The notes: generated by a model not told the origin, from the letters alone. Numbered from the stretch's first letter, positions 1 through 11,912 are shown. The stretch is DNA of 64,000 bases from Hymenopus coronatus (GCA_030762935.1 CM060893.1:11018001-11082000), one strand, 5' to 3'. Translations and numbers: made by a program.

Positions 1-119
1 TTCCAGTACCTTTGACTCACATGTATGAGAATTTTAACATGTGAATTGCAAGGCATTACCTCATTGATGATGGAGTTGACATGTCCTATAATCATTGTCA
101 CTTCTGGCTTTTTTTTGCC

Positions 120-170
120 TGTGTAATGAACAGCTATAAAAGGGAGAGCTACAAGTCAGAAGAGTGACTT
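120..170 (+). promoter_or_regulatory. Candidate TATA core promoter upstream of zinc-finger unit 1
   Basis: TATAAAAG lies at 135-142, followed by GGGAGAGCTACAAGTCAGAA. The same block recurs at 15431 (unit 2, where the box reads TACAAAAG) and at 38753 (unit 3, TATAAAAG), each time in the same place relative to the minisatellites. A TCAG that could serve as an initiator lies about 23 nt downstream, a little close for a standard TATA-initiator pair. No transcript evidence is available, and the block could be an old repeat rather than a promoter. Confidence 0.35.
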
Positions 171-344
171 TTTATAGGAACTTCCGAGTATCAGGGAGTA
201 TTGATCAAGAGAAGATCTCTAGTGCACTATTGGTTTTATAATAGTGGAATAAATACTATTTCTAATTTTACTTTGAAGAAATAAAAGAAATTTGGTTTCA
301 ATATGCAGTTTTTATATGTGGGGCCATGAAACGCCAATTTACAG

Positions 345-1197
345 TTGTGTATCACTCTCAAATTTAGTGTTGAGTGTGATACAAAATTTCATCTACAAAC
401 TATAGAAAATGTATGTCTGCAGTGACAAACTGAGTGGGATACAATACTTTCTCTACATACTATAGATAACGTTTGTTTGCAATGAAATATCAAACTTATG
501 ATTGTGTGGGATACAATACTTTCTCTACACACTAGATAACATGTGTTTACAGTGATATATCCGTATCAAACTTAGAGTTGGCTGGGATATAATACTTCCT
601 CTACACATTATAGTTAACCTGTTTGCCATGAAATACCAAACTTATGGTTCTGTTGGATACAATACTTGCTCTACACACTATAGATAACGTCTGTTTGTTG
701 CGACATGTTGCTATCAAACTTATGGTTGGGTATAGGTATTGTGTTGGGTTGGATACAATACTTCCTGTGCACACTATATAGATAATGTGTATTTGCAGTG
801 ATATTGCTATCAAACTTATGGTTGTGTTGGATACAATACTTGCTCTATAGAATGTAGATAATGTGATTTTGCAGTGACAGTGCTATCAAACTTAGGGTTG
901 TTTTGCATGCAATACTTCATGTACACACTATAGATAATGTGTGTTTGCATTGACGTTCCTATTAAAATTAGGATTGGGTGGGATCAGTACTTCCTCTACA
1001 CACTATAGATAACATGTGGTTGCAGTGACATAGATATCAAACTTAGGGTTGTGTTGCATGCAATACTTCATGTACACACTATAGATAATGTGTGTTTGCA
1101 TTGGCATTGCTATTAAAATTAGGATTAGGTGGGATCAGTACTTCCTCTACACACTATAGATAACATGTGGTTGCAGTGACATAGATATCAAACTTAA
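345..1197. repeat. Minisatellite B, unit 1 (unit about 75 bp)
   Basis: Imperfect head-to-tail copies of a roughly 75-bp unit. Recurrent words are CTACACACTATAGATAAC, GTGTTTGCAGTGACAT, CTATCAAACTTAGG and GTGGGATACAATACTTCC. The last two copies are nearly identical to each other, so turnover is continuing. Related arrays sit at the matching place in unit 2 (15650-16345) and unit 3 (39885-40255). No coding potential is convincing. Confidence 0.8.
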
Positions 1198-1239
1198 AAT
1201 GCTAATATATCAAAGATGTACTTTGTACATATTTATGTG

Positions 1240-1565
1240 CATGACAAAGTCTGTGTGTGTAACCGTGTTAGTGTGAGAGTGCAAGAGAGTGTGTATAACT
1301 GTACAGTGAGCATAGGAGAGAGTATGTATAACAGTGACGGTATGAGAATAAGAGATTATGAGACAGTATCTATAACAGTGACAGTGTGAGTGTGTAAAGG
1401 TATACATAGCAGTGAGTATGAGAGTATTATAACATTGATGGTGTGATTATGAGGGAGTGTCTAGAACAGTGATGGTATGGTAGAGTATGTATAACAATGA
1501 TAATGCGACTGTGGGGGAGTATGTGGATCAGCATAGTGTGAGTATGAGGGAATGTGTATGGCAGT
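1240..1565. repeat. Minisatellite C, unit 1
   Basis: Short imperfect repeats built from GAGAGTATGTATAACAGTGA plus a variable GTGTGAGTATGAG part, unit roughly 30-45 bp. A much shorter version is present near 16575-16660 in unit 2, where the sequence jumps to what follows this array in unit 1, and near 40540-40640 in unit 3. Confidence 0.6.
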
Positions 1566-2134
1566 GAGGGTTTTTTGAAGTGCCATTAATTTCCTAATAT
1601 CTTGGTTTGAATACCGGTCCAACAAAATCAAAAAGGAGGAAGTGTCTTAATTATCAAAATTTCTTTTAATTCTTTCATATTGCCTTGTATGTAAAGACTA
1701 ATTCTGATTCCACTTTACCACTAGTAAAACTGAGATGAGTATGTGTGTAAAATATAAAGAAGCTAATTAGTTATTAGATGAAGTGCATTTAATTAAACAT
1801 TTTCAGAACCATTGACACATATTATATTGTGAGTTAATATGTTGCTACACATAATGCTTTGATAAATTAGCTTTGCAGACTAAGAAAAAATAATATCTAC
1901 TTTCTTTTAAAGTTCAACAATGTGTTTCCTTAAGACCATATTAGTTCCTTTATTTTATAAGGATACATGTATAAACATTTATTTTAGAAGTAATACTTTT
2001 TTTATGATAGGAATAGCTTTTATTTGCATAAAAATCTTTATGTCCTAAGTTCTCAGACACATTTGTGTAAAGAATGATGCACTAGCATTATTAGCTGCCT
2101 TTTGAAAGCAAAATGTTTGTTTTTACGTTCTTCA

Positions 2135-2320
2135 ATGCACTTTTCAAAAATATTACCTTTAATTCATGACCTTTATTTTTATTCTGAAGCGCTAAACAAC
2201 AGCAGTCGCAATATATATTCCCTGACCGAAAGATTAAAACTTCTGCAGCCTACTGTTCAACTAGGCGATACACCAATGTATGATTTATTGATATACATAA
2301 TACATATGGCATATGGGTAG
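2135..2320 (+). CDS. Small open frame, unknown, conserved in unit 2
   Basis: An ATG-initiated frame of 61 codons (MHFSK at the start, ending MAYG). The counterpart in unit 2 (16963-17130) is shorter by two deletions of 12 bp and 6 bp, both of which keep the frame, and the stop codon is kept. No domain is recognised. Two young copies can share an open frame by chance, so coding status is unproven. It might also be part of an untranslated exon. Confidence 0.15.
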   Translation: MHFSKILPLIHDLYFYSEALNNSSRNIYSLTERLKLLQPTVQLGDTPMYDLLIYIIHMAYG

Positions 2321-2559
2321 TCCCCCATCTTTCTAGACAGAGGGAATCATTCTGACAGCATTGCAAAGTAAAACACAGGGCATGCTTTTAAAATTCTAGA
2401 GTGGGAATTTAGAAAGGCATTATAAAAGCTGTCTGAAACAAGAAGCTGGAAGTATAGGGTTTTTTAAAAGTATGTTGAAACATTAAATGACTATAAATAT
2501 TACAACACTTAAGATAGGTAAAAACAAAAGCATCCGTGTTGGATAAACAATGGGATCTC

Positions 2560-3060
2560 ATGTATACCTGTTACACAACTCACATTCTTAACTAAACAGA
2601 TAATGGTGTGTACATATGATGATCAGTCTCTATATGAGAGACTGATCTAGTACTGTCTCGTATGTTATAATTACTCGAGTCATGTGTCTTAAATAGACAA
2701 CTGTACACATATGATAGACCACAATCAGTACAGCAGCCTCACCTTGTACTGCCTCATATGTAATTGTTATTCAATTCACATATCTTAAATAGACACAACA
2801 CTGTAGACATTCAATTGACTAGAATTCATATGAGAGCCTAACCTATACTGACTCATATGTAATGCTGTTATTCAAGTCACATGTCCTAAATAGACAAAAC
2901 ACTGTACACATGATATATCAGAATCTGAATGAGAACCTCACCTATTGCTGTCTCATATGTAAGTCTGTTACTCAAGTCACATGTCTAAACTATACTACAC
3001 TGTATAGATATGATAGACCAGAATCTGTATGAGAGCCTCGCCTAATACTATCTCATATTA
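2560..3060. repeat. Minisatellite D, unit 1 (unit about 90-100 bp)
   Basis: Five or so imperfect copies containing AAGTCACATGTCTTAAATAG, ACACTGTACACATATGATAG, CCAGAATCTGTATGAGAGCC and TACTGTCTCATATGTAA. Homologous arrays precede coding exon 1 in unit 2 (17385-17875) and unit 3 (42790-43025), so the array predates the unit duplications. Confidence 0.75.
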
Positions 3061-3314
3061 TGTAACTTGCACAGCTAAGCTTTGCTAAGTGGGCAACAGT
3101 GTTTATGTATCATGGGCTAGACACTGAATGTCAATCTGGTCAACTATTTCTAATAGACATTTAAAATTTGTGTTTACAGGTTTCTATTCTTGGCTTAGCA
3201 CCATTTTTCATTTTTAATATAATCTATATTTAATGGTATCCATTTATTTCTGTGTCCACAGATTGTTTTTATTAAATTTAGAACTGCATCTTGGAATGAA
3301 GCAACTGTTTTGAC

Positions 3315-3785
3315 ATGGATATCAAAATAGAAATCAAAGAAGAGTGTCCTCTCTTAGATGACATCTGCTCACAGGATAAGAAGGGGTTCTTTACTGAGAA
3401 TGCGGCAATAAAGACAGACAGTGATGTTGCATTTCTGAAGAATGAAAGCAACATCACAGCCAAAACAGAAATAAAGTCAGAGCCACCTTCTTTAGACTTT
3501 TGTTCACAAAACAAGAGAGTTTGTTTAATCAGACATCTTGGAGAGCAGAGTAAAGCAGAGACTGTTACAAACAGTGACAACTGCATGATTATTCCCAAAA
3601 CACATTTTGGGGAAGAGACTCTGGTTTCAGATTTGGGTTTACAGAATGAGACAGAATTCCTGCCAGAGGATCCTGTGAAGAAGCTTATAAAGTGTAACAA
3701 TGCTCATGAAGCAGATGTCAAAATAGAAATTACAGAAGAAATTGGTTGGCTGAAAACAGAAACTTCTTTTTCCAATGACATTAAG
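3315..3785 (+). CDS. Zinc-finger gene unit 1, coding exon 1 (acidic, SUMO-motif-rich N-terminus)
   Basis: Encodes 157 residues starting MDIKIEIKEE. The exon begins at about 3262 after a TGTGTCCACAG acceptor and ends AAG|GTAAGT in phase 0. Six canonical psi-K-x-E motifs are visible (Lys 4, 8, 42, 54, 136, 147) plus IKTD and AKTE variants. There is no KRAB, BTB or ZAD domain. Such acidic Lys-Glu leaders are common in arthropod C2H2 proteins; SUMO modification and transcriptional repression are inferences. The ATG is the first in the exon and is conserved in unit 2. The exon differs from unit 2 at only a few residues, far less than the finger exons differ. It is joined to the 32-nt exon at 8767 and the finger exon at 9321. 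Confidence 0.85.
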
Positions 3786-6700
3786 GTAAGTTAATAAAGT
3801 GAGATAATTTTATTTTATTGTAACTGGAAGAAGTACCAGAAGTACAATTTTTTTAGGATTTCTTAACGTGTCCCAGCAGACACACAAATGTTTCTAGGTT
3901 CAGAAAATAAAATAGAGAATAGGATAGGCAGTGACTAGTTCTAGAAAATGTAAGGTAATGTATGATTTAGGCTGGTCCACCAAACCATTACATTTTTACT
4001 GTCATGCTTGACTGCTCGCACTGCATACTTGGGTCACATTCTCTGTCCTTTTGATAACCTTATAAACTGAGATTCATGAGTAAATATAGCTTCATGACTG
4101 ACAATTTTGGCATGCACTGGATTCACCTCAACTTCAGAAACTGTTGTCATCCTGATTTGCATATAATGTAATGCAATGTGTTTGTCTTCTTGTTTTTAAG
4201 TCTTCTTGGCCATGGCAAGGTTTTATTTTGGCCCATTTCTTCATGAGTTTGAATAGTATCATTCACTACAGACCAAAAAATTCTCTTTCTTACTGATTTA
4301 TCTAATCATGTACTGCTTTTCTCTATTATCATAAGCTGCACTGTGACTTGGTTGGACCAGGTTCAATCCCAGGCAACTGCATGTGGGTTTTTTATGATTC
4401 TTAGCATTTTTTCAGGCTTTATCGTTAATATTTGGCAAAGAAGGAACCAAATATACTGTGGATTTCATGAGTGTAATTCCATTGAGCCGGTATGAAAGGA
4501 GTTTGCTTGAGCCATTATGACCAATAGATCATTATAATGCACATAAGTTCCAGGAGTTTTAGCATAGGTGCATCTAATGTTTATATTGTATATGTACACA
4601 ATATAGTTTTATATGTGTGATTCTAATATCTATACATTGTTACTCAAATACTTAACAGAAAAAGAGGAGTAGCTTAACTTCAGTAGCCTAAAACTTACTT
4701 TGAAATATGTTCAGTTAGTTAATTCTTGATAAACAACAATCTACAGGCTCATATCATTCTTTCATTTTCAGTCTCCATTTCTGAAGTTAAGGTGCATTTT
4801 TGGAAGGACTTAACTGTATGCACTGTTTTGCAAATGTACCAATAGCATCATACATTAATGGTGTGTCAGTTTTTCTTATCTGTACACAAGGCACATTTTC
4901 CTAACCTTGTAAGGTCACCTTCAGCTGGTCTAGGTGGTTCTTGGTATGGTTAAAGTATAGCTACCAGTTGATATCTTTTACAGATTCTTGCAGTAACATG
5001 AAGCCTCTACTTTATATAATCATTTTAAGATGCCCGCATATTAAAATCCTCTTGTCGGTGTTGGTGAGCTAAGAAATGTAGTTTTACACGCCTCTGATGT
5101 TCACCATTGTATAAAACTAAACAAGGTGTTAAAACCTGGTTTGACATGAAATGGAAGAAATAGTTTTCATTTCATCCAATGTATCTGCTCCGTTTGTCAT
5201 GTTAAAAAGTTAGTATTTCTGGTTTTTCAGCTCCATCAGTGCCTTCAGAGTGGTATATTATTGAAGGTAAGAGTATCATTTCGTGTTTTTTCTAGAATTA
5301 TAGGCTACAGAGTTGCATTGTTATCTTCAAAACCAAAAGGTTTTGCCATTTATGTATCTTTTTTTGGTTTCATAGAACAATAATGATATTTCATTTGTGT
5401 TTTTCCTTAGAATACTAATGATTATGAGATTGTATTTATTCTTTAATTCAATAGCTAATGTGAGAAATGTGCCAGTTGTAGATTATGTTTTCTCCCTTTT
5501 ATAGTAATGATATAACCAATCATTTTACAATTGCAGTGGGCCAATTGTCTTGGTCTGCATGTTTACCTAGGTAACATTGATTTTTAACACAAACACAAAT
5601 GGCAACGCTTTTTTTCTGCTGCATTTACTCTTTTCTATCTCCAGTTTTGTTAATTTTCTTGTCAATTTATTTGTACATACTGCACTAGAGCATCTGGAAA
5701 AAAGAGGCTCCATGGATCAAGGGTGATCTGTGCATCCCAGGCTTGGCCTTTGACTCATGGTAAATGTAATACAGTATGTTTTGGGCTATCTGTGGTGGTC
5801 TGTACATGAAACATTTTATTTTGTCACACCCCTTGATTAAGAGATGAGAAGTAGATGCAGAACCTTGCTGAGACCAAGAAGCCCTATTTTGCATTGTTGA
5901 CTTGCTCTGTTAAAATCCATAGCCTTCCTTGCTGCTCTTGATCTTATCCAGACTGTTTTTGTACAATTGTAGAAACAAGTTGCAGGTGTAGGTCAGTGGG
6001 TGAAACTTCATTCCCGAAACTGAAATGTGATCACTCTCTTCTTGATTATGTTCTTCATTATCATCACATTCATCTCAAAATATATACCGTAGAGTCTGCA
6101 GCATTCATCTAATGCACTGTTCTTCATGTTTTAGCACTATAAATACACTAATACAGTCCCAGTAGTCACAAGACATAAAAAAGTAACTAAAAAGGCTGAA
6201 CTGAAACTCCAGTTAACAAAACAGTCATGACATGAGGATTTCCATAGGGTCAGTGTGCGTCTTTTGAAAATGCATGTTTTTAAGGTCCAATCACAATGGT
6301 CAATGACAGACATGTGCTACTAGCCAACTTAAAATGAATTGGCTGGGAGGCATGGAGAGCAGCATTCTCATCTTCCTGATAGTGGCAGAACTGTGGCAAA
6401 GCAGTTGTCCTGGAGAATACCTCTTGCATGCGACTAAAGAAGAGTTAATGACTTTAGGACTTCTGATTTTATCCATTTTTTTGAGAAACCTCAGCTTATT
6501 TCTTCACTGTAGAAAATATTCTTTAAGAACTTTGAAATCAGTGTTTTTTTTGTTTTTTTTATTACTTTAGTCAATTGTAAATGCCTTAATAGGAACTGAA
6601 TATTTTGCCATTAAAATGATAGTACTTCAACTATTTAATACTGCCAGTTTCATCTCTGTCTCATTCCAAAAACTTCTACTGTCCAAATAAAAACAGGGTC

Positions 6701-8766
6701 ATCAGAATCTTTGAATGTTTTTTAAGAACTGCAGATGCACATCTTTATAATGCTTGTTATCATTATAATAATTTAGAGTACGTTAATATGAAACATTTCA
6801 AAAATACTTTGGAAAAGAGTGTTTAAAGTTACTTTTATTATGTTTGTATAATTCCAAAATTCTTATTTTATAAATGAATGGAACAAAATAGAAAGAGATT
6901 TGCATGTTCTTGTTATTGTAAAACAGGAAGCTACAAAATGTTTTAATGTATTATTTATTTAATAGCATGTACCAGTTTCAAGTAATTAAAAGTGATACTT
7001 AAAGGTAAAAGGTGGTGTAGGGCATTGAACGAACCTGTAGATGATTGTGTCATCTGTACATTTGAGTTATATTGTTGAGAATAGGATAGATATTGACTAG
7101 TTATAGAAAATGGTAAGGCAATGTATGATTTAGGTCAGGTCCTATTTTATAGTTGTTTTATTTATTGTGTTCCATATGATTTAAAAAAAATTATTGCTTT
7201 ATCTACTTTAAGACAGTTTAAATTTAATAAATATATTTAGAGGTTTGGTAAAAGTTGTGCCAGCATCCGCGGATCAAGTAGACATGAACAGGAAGTTTCA
7301 AGTGAAGTAATTTGCTTTATAAATACTATATTTATTAGATATACACCACCGTTGAAATGTTTTGGAAATACTTTTGATGAGGCTTTATACAGCATTAATA
7401 ATGTTTCCAGCAAAGAAAGAATTTTAAACCAATTTAGAATTGTTTCTATGCTGCAACTATTTTTAATTGGCTACAAATGCAGAGTGAAGAAAAACAACTT
7501 GAGAACATGTCATAACTGTCCATTCTATAAAATCAATGCTGAATAACTAACACTTGAAGTTTTCCACAGATTGTGCAATATCATAGCATTTTGCCATGCA
7601 TAACAAATCATTGCTGTTACACTTCTGCAGAAAATTTATTGAAGATTACGGAATGCAATTTCATGATTTGTTCATCCTTATGTCCAGACCAGTGGTCACA
7701 AAGTAGAAATCTTTGTCATCAAATGAAGATTCAAAACCTACAGAAAAAATGTCTTCAGACTCTAGCTTTCCACTTATGGTTGCACCTTAAAAGGTATTTG
7801 GAGGGCATGTTTTTCTATTTCCCATAATACATAGGATCCAAACTTTCCACTTGAGTTTTGGAGGCATATTATGTAGTATTTGTGTACCAATCATGTGTCC
7901 ATTGACAGAGCAACACTGCTGTGTAACTGTACATTGTACTTTTAAATGATTATAATATTGAGACAGTGTTTGTCGCCCCTTTCATGGATAAGTATTAAGC
8001 TCATAGTTGAATTGACTCTAACCACAGTTACATTCAAATCCTGTAATGATGCTTTCTGTCATGATGCAGCATTGTTTGAGCTCTTTGAATCATCACTTCT
8101 TCTACCTTATCTTTTCATGCTTTGAGCATAGCCATACAGTGTGGTGATACCTAAATTCCTTTTCTAAATTATTAATAAATTTCAGCAAGAGCTGGAAGGT
8201 TTGTGCGTCCGAGATTTCTGACTACGTTCAATGACCAAACTTATAAATGTGAGTAACAAATGGAAGAACTTGCATTCTCATATTTCATGAAACTTCACCA
8301 TTACACGCTGCATGACAGTATTTAACCTCAGTATATAATTTCCTTTGAAACCTATAAGGCCTTCTCTTTTCTTTGCCATTTAGCCCAGTTTGTTTTTAAT
8401 ATTCCTTTTACCCTTTAGTTTTGGCTATTTTCAGAAGTTTGCCATGTGTGCTGAAACCGCTGATGTGATAATCATAGTTAGTTCTCCAGAGTGTCTTCAA
8501 ACACCACAATGATACTTTTAACTTATCAGGAGAACGTGGAAATGGATTGAACAAAAATATAAACAGATATTATGTATTCTGTTTATTGCAACATAAGAAA
8601 CTACAAAATAGAACATGCAATGCTTTCATTTGTATATTTTATTTAATAACATGCACCAGTTTCAAGTAATTACATCCGATTCTTAAAGATAAAAGGTGGT
8701 GTAGGAGATTTAATTAACCTGTAGATGATTGTGTGTCAACTGTACATTTGAATTATTTTGTTACAG
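3786..8766 (+). other. Intron 1 of unit 1, with an internal duplication
   Basis: Bounded by GTAAGT and TTACAG. Much longer than the same intron in unit 2 (1.36 kb). The segment ending at about 7073 repeats the stretch before exon 2 at 8640-8766, but switches to a copy of 3915-3980 exactly where exon 2 should begin. Weak tRNA-like SINE words (GGTTCAATCCCAGG) occur near 4360. No convincing gene is seen in 4000-6300. Confidence 0.7.
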
Positions 8767-8798
8767 GATGAGGACTTTCAGTCAGTAAAATCACAAAG
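8767..8798 (+). CDS. Zinc-finger gene unit 1, exon 2 (32-nt micro-exon)
   Basis: GTTACAG|GATGAGGAC ... CAAAG|GTAAGT. It encodes DEDFQSVKSQ and ends in phase 2 (AG). Adding the first A of the finger exon restores AGA (Arg). The same 32-nt exon with the same phases exists in unit 2 (19958-19989) and unit 3 (46874-46905), encoding DEDFGSMKSP and DEDFHSVKSP. Conservation of length, phase and splice sites in three copies makes it a true exon. It is too short for ordinary open-frame searches. Confidence 0.85.
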
Positions 8799-8871
8799 GT
8801 AAGTACTACATGATCTTTTCCTAGAATTTATCATATTGTGGAATTGGTTATGGCATGTATGGGAACAGCAA

Positions 8872-8960
8872 GTCGTTCTCCATGGTTTAGGGGTAACATG
8901 CTAGCCTCTGGTTTCCAAAGCTATGGGTTCAAACCTATAAGAGGTCTGTGCTTTACCTGC
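8872..8960 (+). mobile_element. Relic head of tRNA-Val-like SINE, unit 1
   Basis: A decayed tRNA-like head (CTAGCCTCTGG, then GGGTTCAAACC as B box) lies about 75 bp after exon 2. SINEs of the same type and orientation lie 70-80 bp after the same exon in unit 2 (20068) and unit 3 (46972), so all three descend from one insertion that predates the unit duplication. The body of the SINE is not recognisable here. Confidence 0.6.
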
Positions 8961-9320
8961 AACAAGTTCAGGAACATTGAGTTTAAAGAGTATTGTACAT
9001 CATAATCAGAGTATACCACAATTGGTATAACCTAGTTCGATTGAATTTAGTGACAAGAAACGTAAACTTTATTTGACATTTAGAGGGATTTAGTAACAGT
9101 GATGTTTAAATTATATGAATATATTTGAGGAGTTGGTTTTTAACACTATGTCATATTTTTTATTTATGAGTCTAGTTTTGGAGGTCATTTCTTACATTTT
9201 CAATTTTTTAGGGTCACAGAGGCAGTGTATTTACCTATTTTAACATGTATAGACACTTTATTTAAATTTAATTAATGTTAATTAGCATTATTAATTATGG
9301 TAAATGTTTCAAAATTTCAG

Positions 9321-10575
9321 ATTGTGCAATGAAGCAGTTGTTGGTGATAGCAGTGATGGGTCACCATTAACCTGTGCTGAAGGCTTAAAAAAGAATATAA
9401 GTTTCTATATGGCAAAAACTGATCAGGAACATGAACATTTCAGCAGTGTTGAGTATCAGGAAAACTATGTCACAGAACTACGTACTGTAGAAGAAAGTAT
9501 TCATCCAGTATGGTCTGGTAAATGTACTGATGGTAGGAATACTAGCAGAACGAGTTCATATTTCAAGCAAAAGAGTTTAACTCAGGAGAGCAATAAAGTT
9601 TACAAATGTAACATTTGTGAAAAGCAGTTTACAACTTTTACAGTCTTGAAAAGGCATAATTTAATTCATGAGGGTAAAAAACCACATAAGTGTGAAGTTT
9701 GTGAGAAGAGATTTACTCAGTTGTCAGACTTGAAAATGCATAATTTTATTCATGAGGGTAAACAACCATATAAGTGTGAAGTTTGTGGGAAAGGATTTGC
9801 TAAGCTGTCAAATTTGAAAAGGCATACTTTAACTCATAAAAAGATATTACATGAGGATGTGAAGATATATAAGTGTGATGTTTGTGATAAGAAATTTACA
9901 GCTTTATCATTCCTGAAAAGGCATAATTTAATTCATGGAGGTCAAAAACCACATAAGTGTGCAGTTTGTGAGAAGACATTTACTCAGTTATCAGACTTGA
10001 AAATGCATAATTTTATTCATGAGGGTAAACAACCATATAAATGTGAAGTTTGTGGTAAGGGATTTACTAGGCTGTCCAATTTCAAAAGGCACACTTTAAT
10101 TCATGAGGGTAAGAAGATAATTCATGACTATGAAAAGGCACATAAGTGTGACGTTTGTGAGAAGGGATTTACAGCTTTGTCATACTTGAAAAGGCATAAT
10201 TTAATTCATGAGGGTAAAAAACCACACAAATGTGACATCTGTCAGAAGAGATTTACGCAGTTGTCAAATCTGAAAGTGCACAATTTAATTCATGAAGGTA
10301 AAAGGCCACACCAGTGTACTGTTTGTAAAAAGAGATTTACTCAGACGGCATCTTTGAAATTACATAGCTTAATTCATGAAGGTGAGAAGCTACATAAGTG
10401 TGAGGTTTGTGAGAAGAAGTTTCTACGGTTGCCAGATTTGAAAAGGCATTATATAACTCATGAGGACAAAAAGTGTAGAATTTGTGACATAACATTTACT
10501 CAATTATCAGGTTTAAAACGTCATAACTTAATACATGAGAGCAAAAAGCCATATAATTGTGAAGTTGTGAAATGA
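9321..10575 (+). CDS. Zinc-finger gene unit 1, exon 3 (11 C2H2 fingers)
   Basis: Begins after AAAATTTCAG; the split Arg codon is completed by exon 2. A linker of about 90 residues is followed by 11 fingers of form C-x2-C-x12-H-x3-H, then a truncated twelfth (PYNCEVVK, stop). Specificity residues (-1,2,3,6) by finger: TTVR, QSDM, KSNR, ASFR, QSDM, RSNR, ASYR, QSNV, QASL, RPDR, QSGR. Fingers 1-3 and 4-6 form a repeated three-finger unit, each ending in an elongated linker (ILHEDVK, IIHDYEK). Linkers read EGKxPH instead of TGEKPY. The full protein is about 585 residues, presumably a nuclear DNA-binding factor; target unknown. An ATG at 9304 lies in intron sequence and is not a likely start. Confidence 0.9.
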
Positions 10576-10760
10576 GGTTTATTTGGTTATAGTTAAAAAA
10601 ATTAAAATTTAATCCATGAGGATAACAGTCCACAAAAGTGTGAAATTTGTGAGAAATGCACTTATTTGTCATATTTGAAAGCACATAGTTTGGTACATGA
10701 GGTTAGAAAGTCTCACAAGTGAGAAGAGGTTTATTTGTTTATGTGATTTTAAAAGCTACT
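10576..10760 (+). pseudogene. Decayed fingers downstream of unit 1
   Basis: After the stop the DNA still reads as finger pieces in shifted frames: KCEICEKC near 10637, then SYLKAHSLVHE, then a further SHK stub. Frameshifts and stops interrupt all of them. The ancestral array was longer than 11 fingers. Now probably 3' untranslated sequence. Confidence 0.75.
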
Positions 10761-11040
10761 GTCTTGTTCATGGCACAAGTGAAGCAAGTAAATATTGCTT
10801 AGTAAATGCTGCAAAATATCAGTTTATGTTTTAGATAACATATTTCACTGTATATGTACTAACTAATGATGATACATCTGATTTTAATGCATTTTTCCTA
10901 GGATTCTCTGCAACCACAAAGTCAGAAACTAAGTAAGGTTTTTAAAGGTTAGTCACATTGTACAATAGTTGAATTTGGTAAAATGATCTCAGGATCCATG
11001 GAACTTAAAGTTACTTGACCTTTGTCCTCTTCAGATAAGG

Positions 11041-11071
<31 letters not shown>

Positions 11072-11100
11072 ATCAATATAACTCACTGGAAGCGAGATTT
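10761..11100. other. 3' flank of unit 1 with poly(A) tract
   Basis: AT-rich sequence with no gene. A run of 29 A occupies 11041-11069. It may be the tail of an older insertion, but no matching element head is seen next to it. Confidence 0.5.
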
Positions 11101-11110
11101 GAACTTGTGA

Positions 11111-11400
11111 AATGGCCTGTTATTTATGGATGCTCTTTAACTGCTTTGGTTCGCGTTCCATTCTATATTGGGAGTGAAAGATCGCTTAATTTTTTCAGAG
11201 GCCTCTCTTATCAGACTTGAGGTTAATTTACCTGCCGTAAATCTACGACACGGGACCCACAGCTTTACTTCCCTTCTGAAGGAAGCCATGCTAAGGATTT
11301 TTATGCCAGAAAAAATCCATCGTCCTCCGCCGGGTTTGAAACCGCGACCTTGGGTATATGAAGTTAGCATGGTAACCATTACACCACGGAGGGCGATCAC
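11111..11400 (-). mobile_element. tRNA-Val-like SINE, intact, flanked by 10-bp target duplication
   Basis: Read on the minus strand: a tRNA-like head with paired acceptor arms CCTCCG/CGGAGG, A box TGGTGTAATGGTTACC and B box GGTTTCAAACCCGG, then a central part with TCCTTAGCATGGCTTCCTTC and GGTCCCGTGTCGTAGATTTA. The repeat GAACTTGTGA flanks it at 11101-11110 and 11401-11410. The head most resembles tRNA-Val. This and the copy at 11913 are the best preserved in the window. The partial open frames inside are not genes. Confidence 0.85.
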
Positions 11401-11410
11401 GAACTTGTGA

Positions 11411-11850
11411 CCTGTTGAATGTAAGGTAGTTAAGGTTCTAATTTTCAAAGTCAAATTCTGGTAATGCTATGATGTGTCCAATATAGCTCATTTAATTTTG
11501 ATACCTGCAAGGAAAAATCATGATAGAGGTTTGTTAGCATATGTTTATAGTTTTATCTATTCTGTTATTTTATATGAGATAATTTGGAAAGTACAATATG
11601 TTGACAAGTGTTGCATAAGTATTTCCAAAAAACACTGGACTTGTTTGATCAGGGATAATCATGCCACTAGTTAATTTAGAACCATTTTGTCTAACAAGTG
11701 ACAGTTGGTTATTTCTTTGTTTATTCACATTTATTTAGCTTCCTAAGCTTATTAATTTATTTTGAGACCTTTTAGCCCGAAATGTTATCTTAGACTTCTT
11801 TCACTCCTGCATTTTCTAGAGTGCTGATATTTTTATAGGTTGGGCGCCCT
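11411..11850 (+). other. Conserved 3' flank of unit 1
   Basis: Aligns by eye with 26280-26610 behind unit 2, including TAGAACCATTTTGTCTAAC here against GCAGCCATTTTGTCTAAC there. This marks the right edge of the duplicated unit, near 11.8 kb. No gene is seen. Confidence 0.6.
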
Positions 11851-11852
11851 AA

Positions 11853-11854
<2 letters not shown>

Positions 11855-11897
<43 letters not shown>
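11855..11897. repeat. (TC)n microsatellite
   Basis: About 20 uninterrupted TC dinucleotides, directly before the SINE target site at 11900. Confidence 0.95.
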
Positions 11898-11898
<1 letters not shown>

Positions 11899-11912
11899 AC
11901 CCCTTTCTGCTC

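Noticed and set aside
3278..3700. 140-codon minus-strand frame over exon 1, repeated at 18092 and 43347
   Set aside because: It is the shadow of the conserved coding exon; it has no domain, and the plus-strand frame has the splice signals.
9304..9320. ATG at 9304 (and 24523, 51735) as the start of the finger protein
   Set aside because: These ATGs lie in intron sequence before a consensus acceptor. The micro-exon and exon 1 join in frame in all three units, which fits a spliced protein better.
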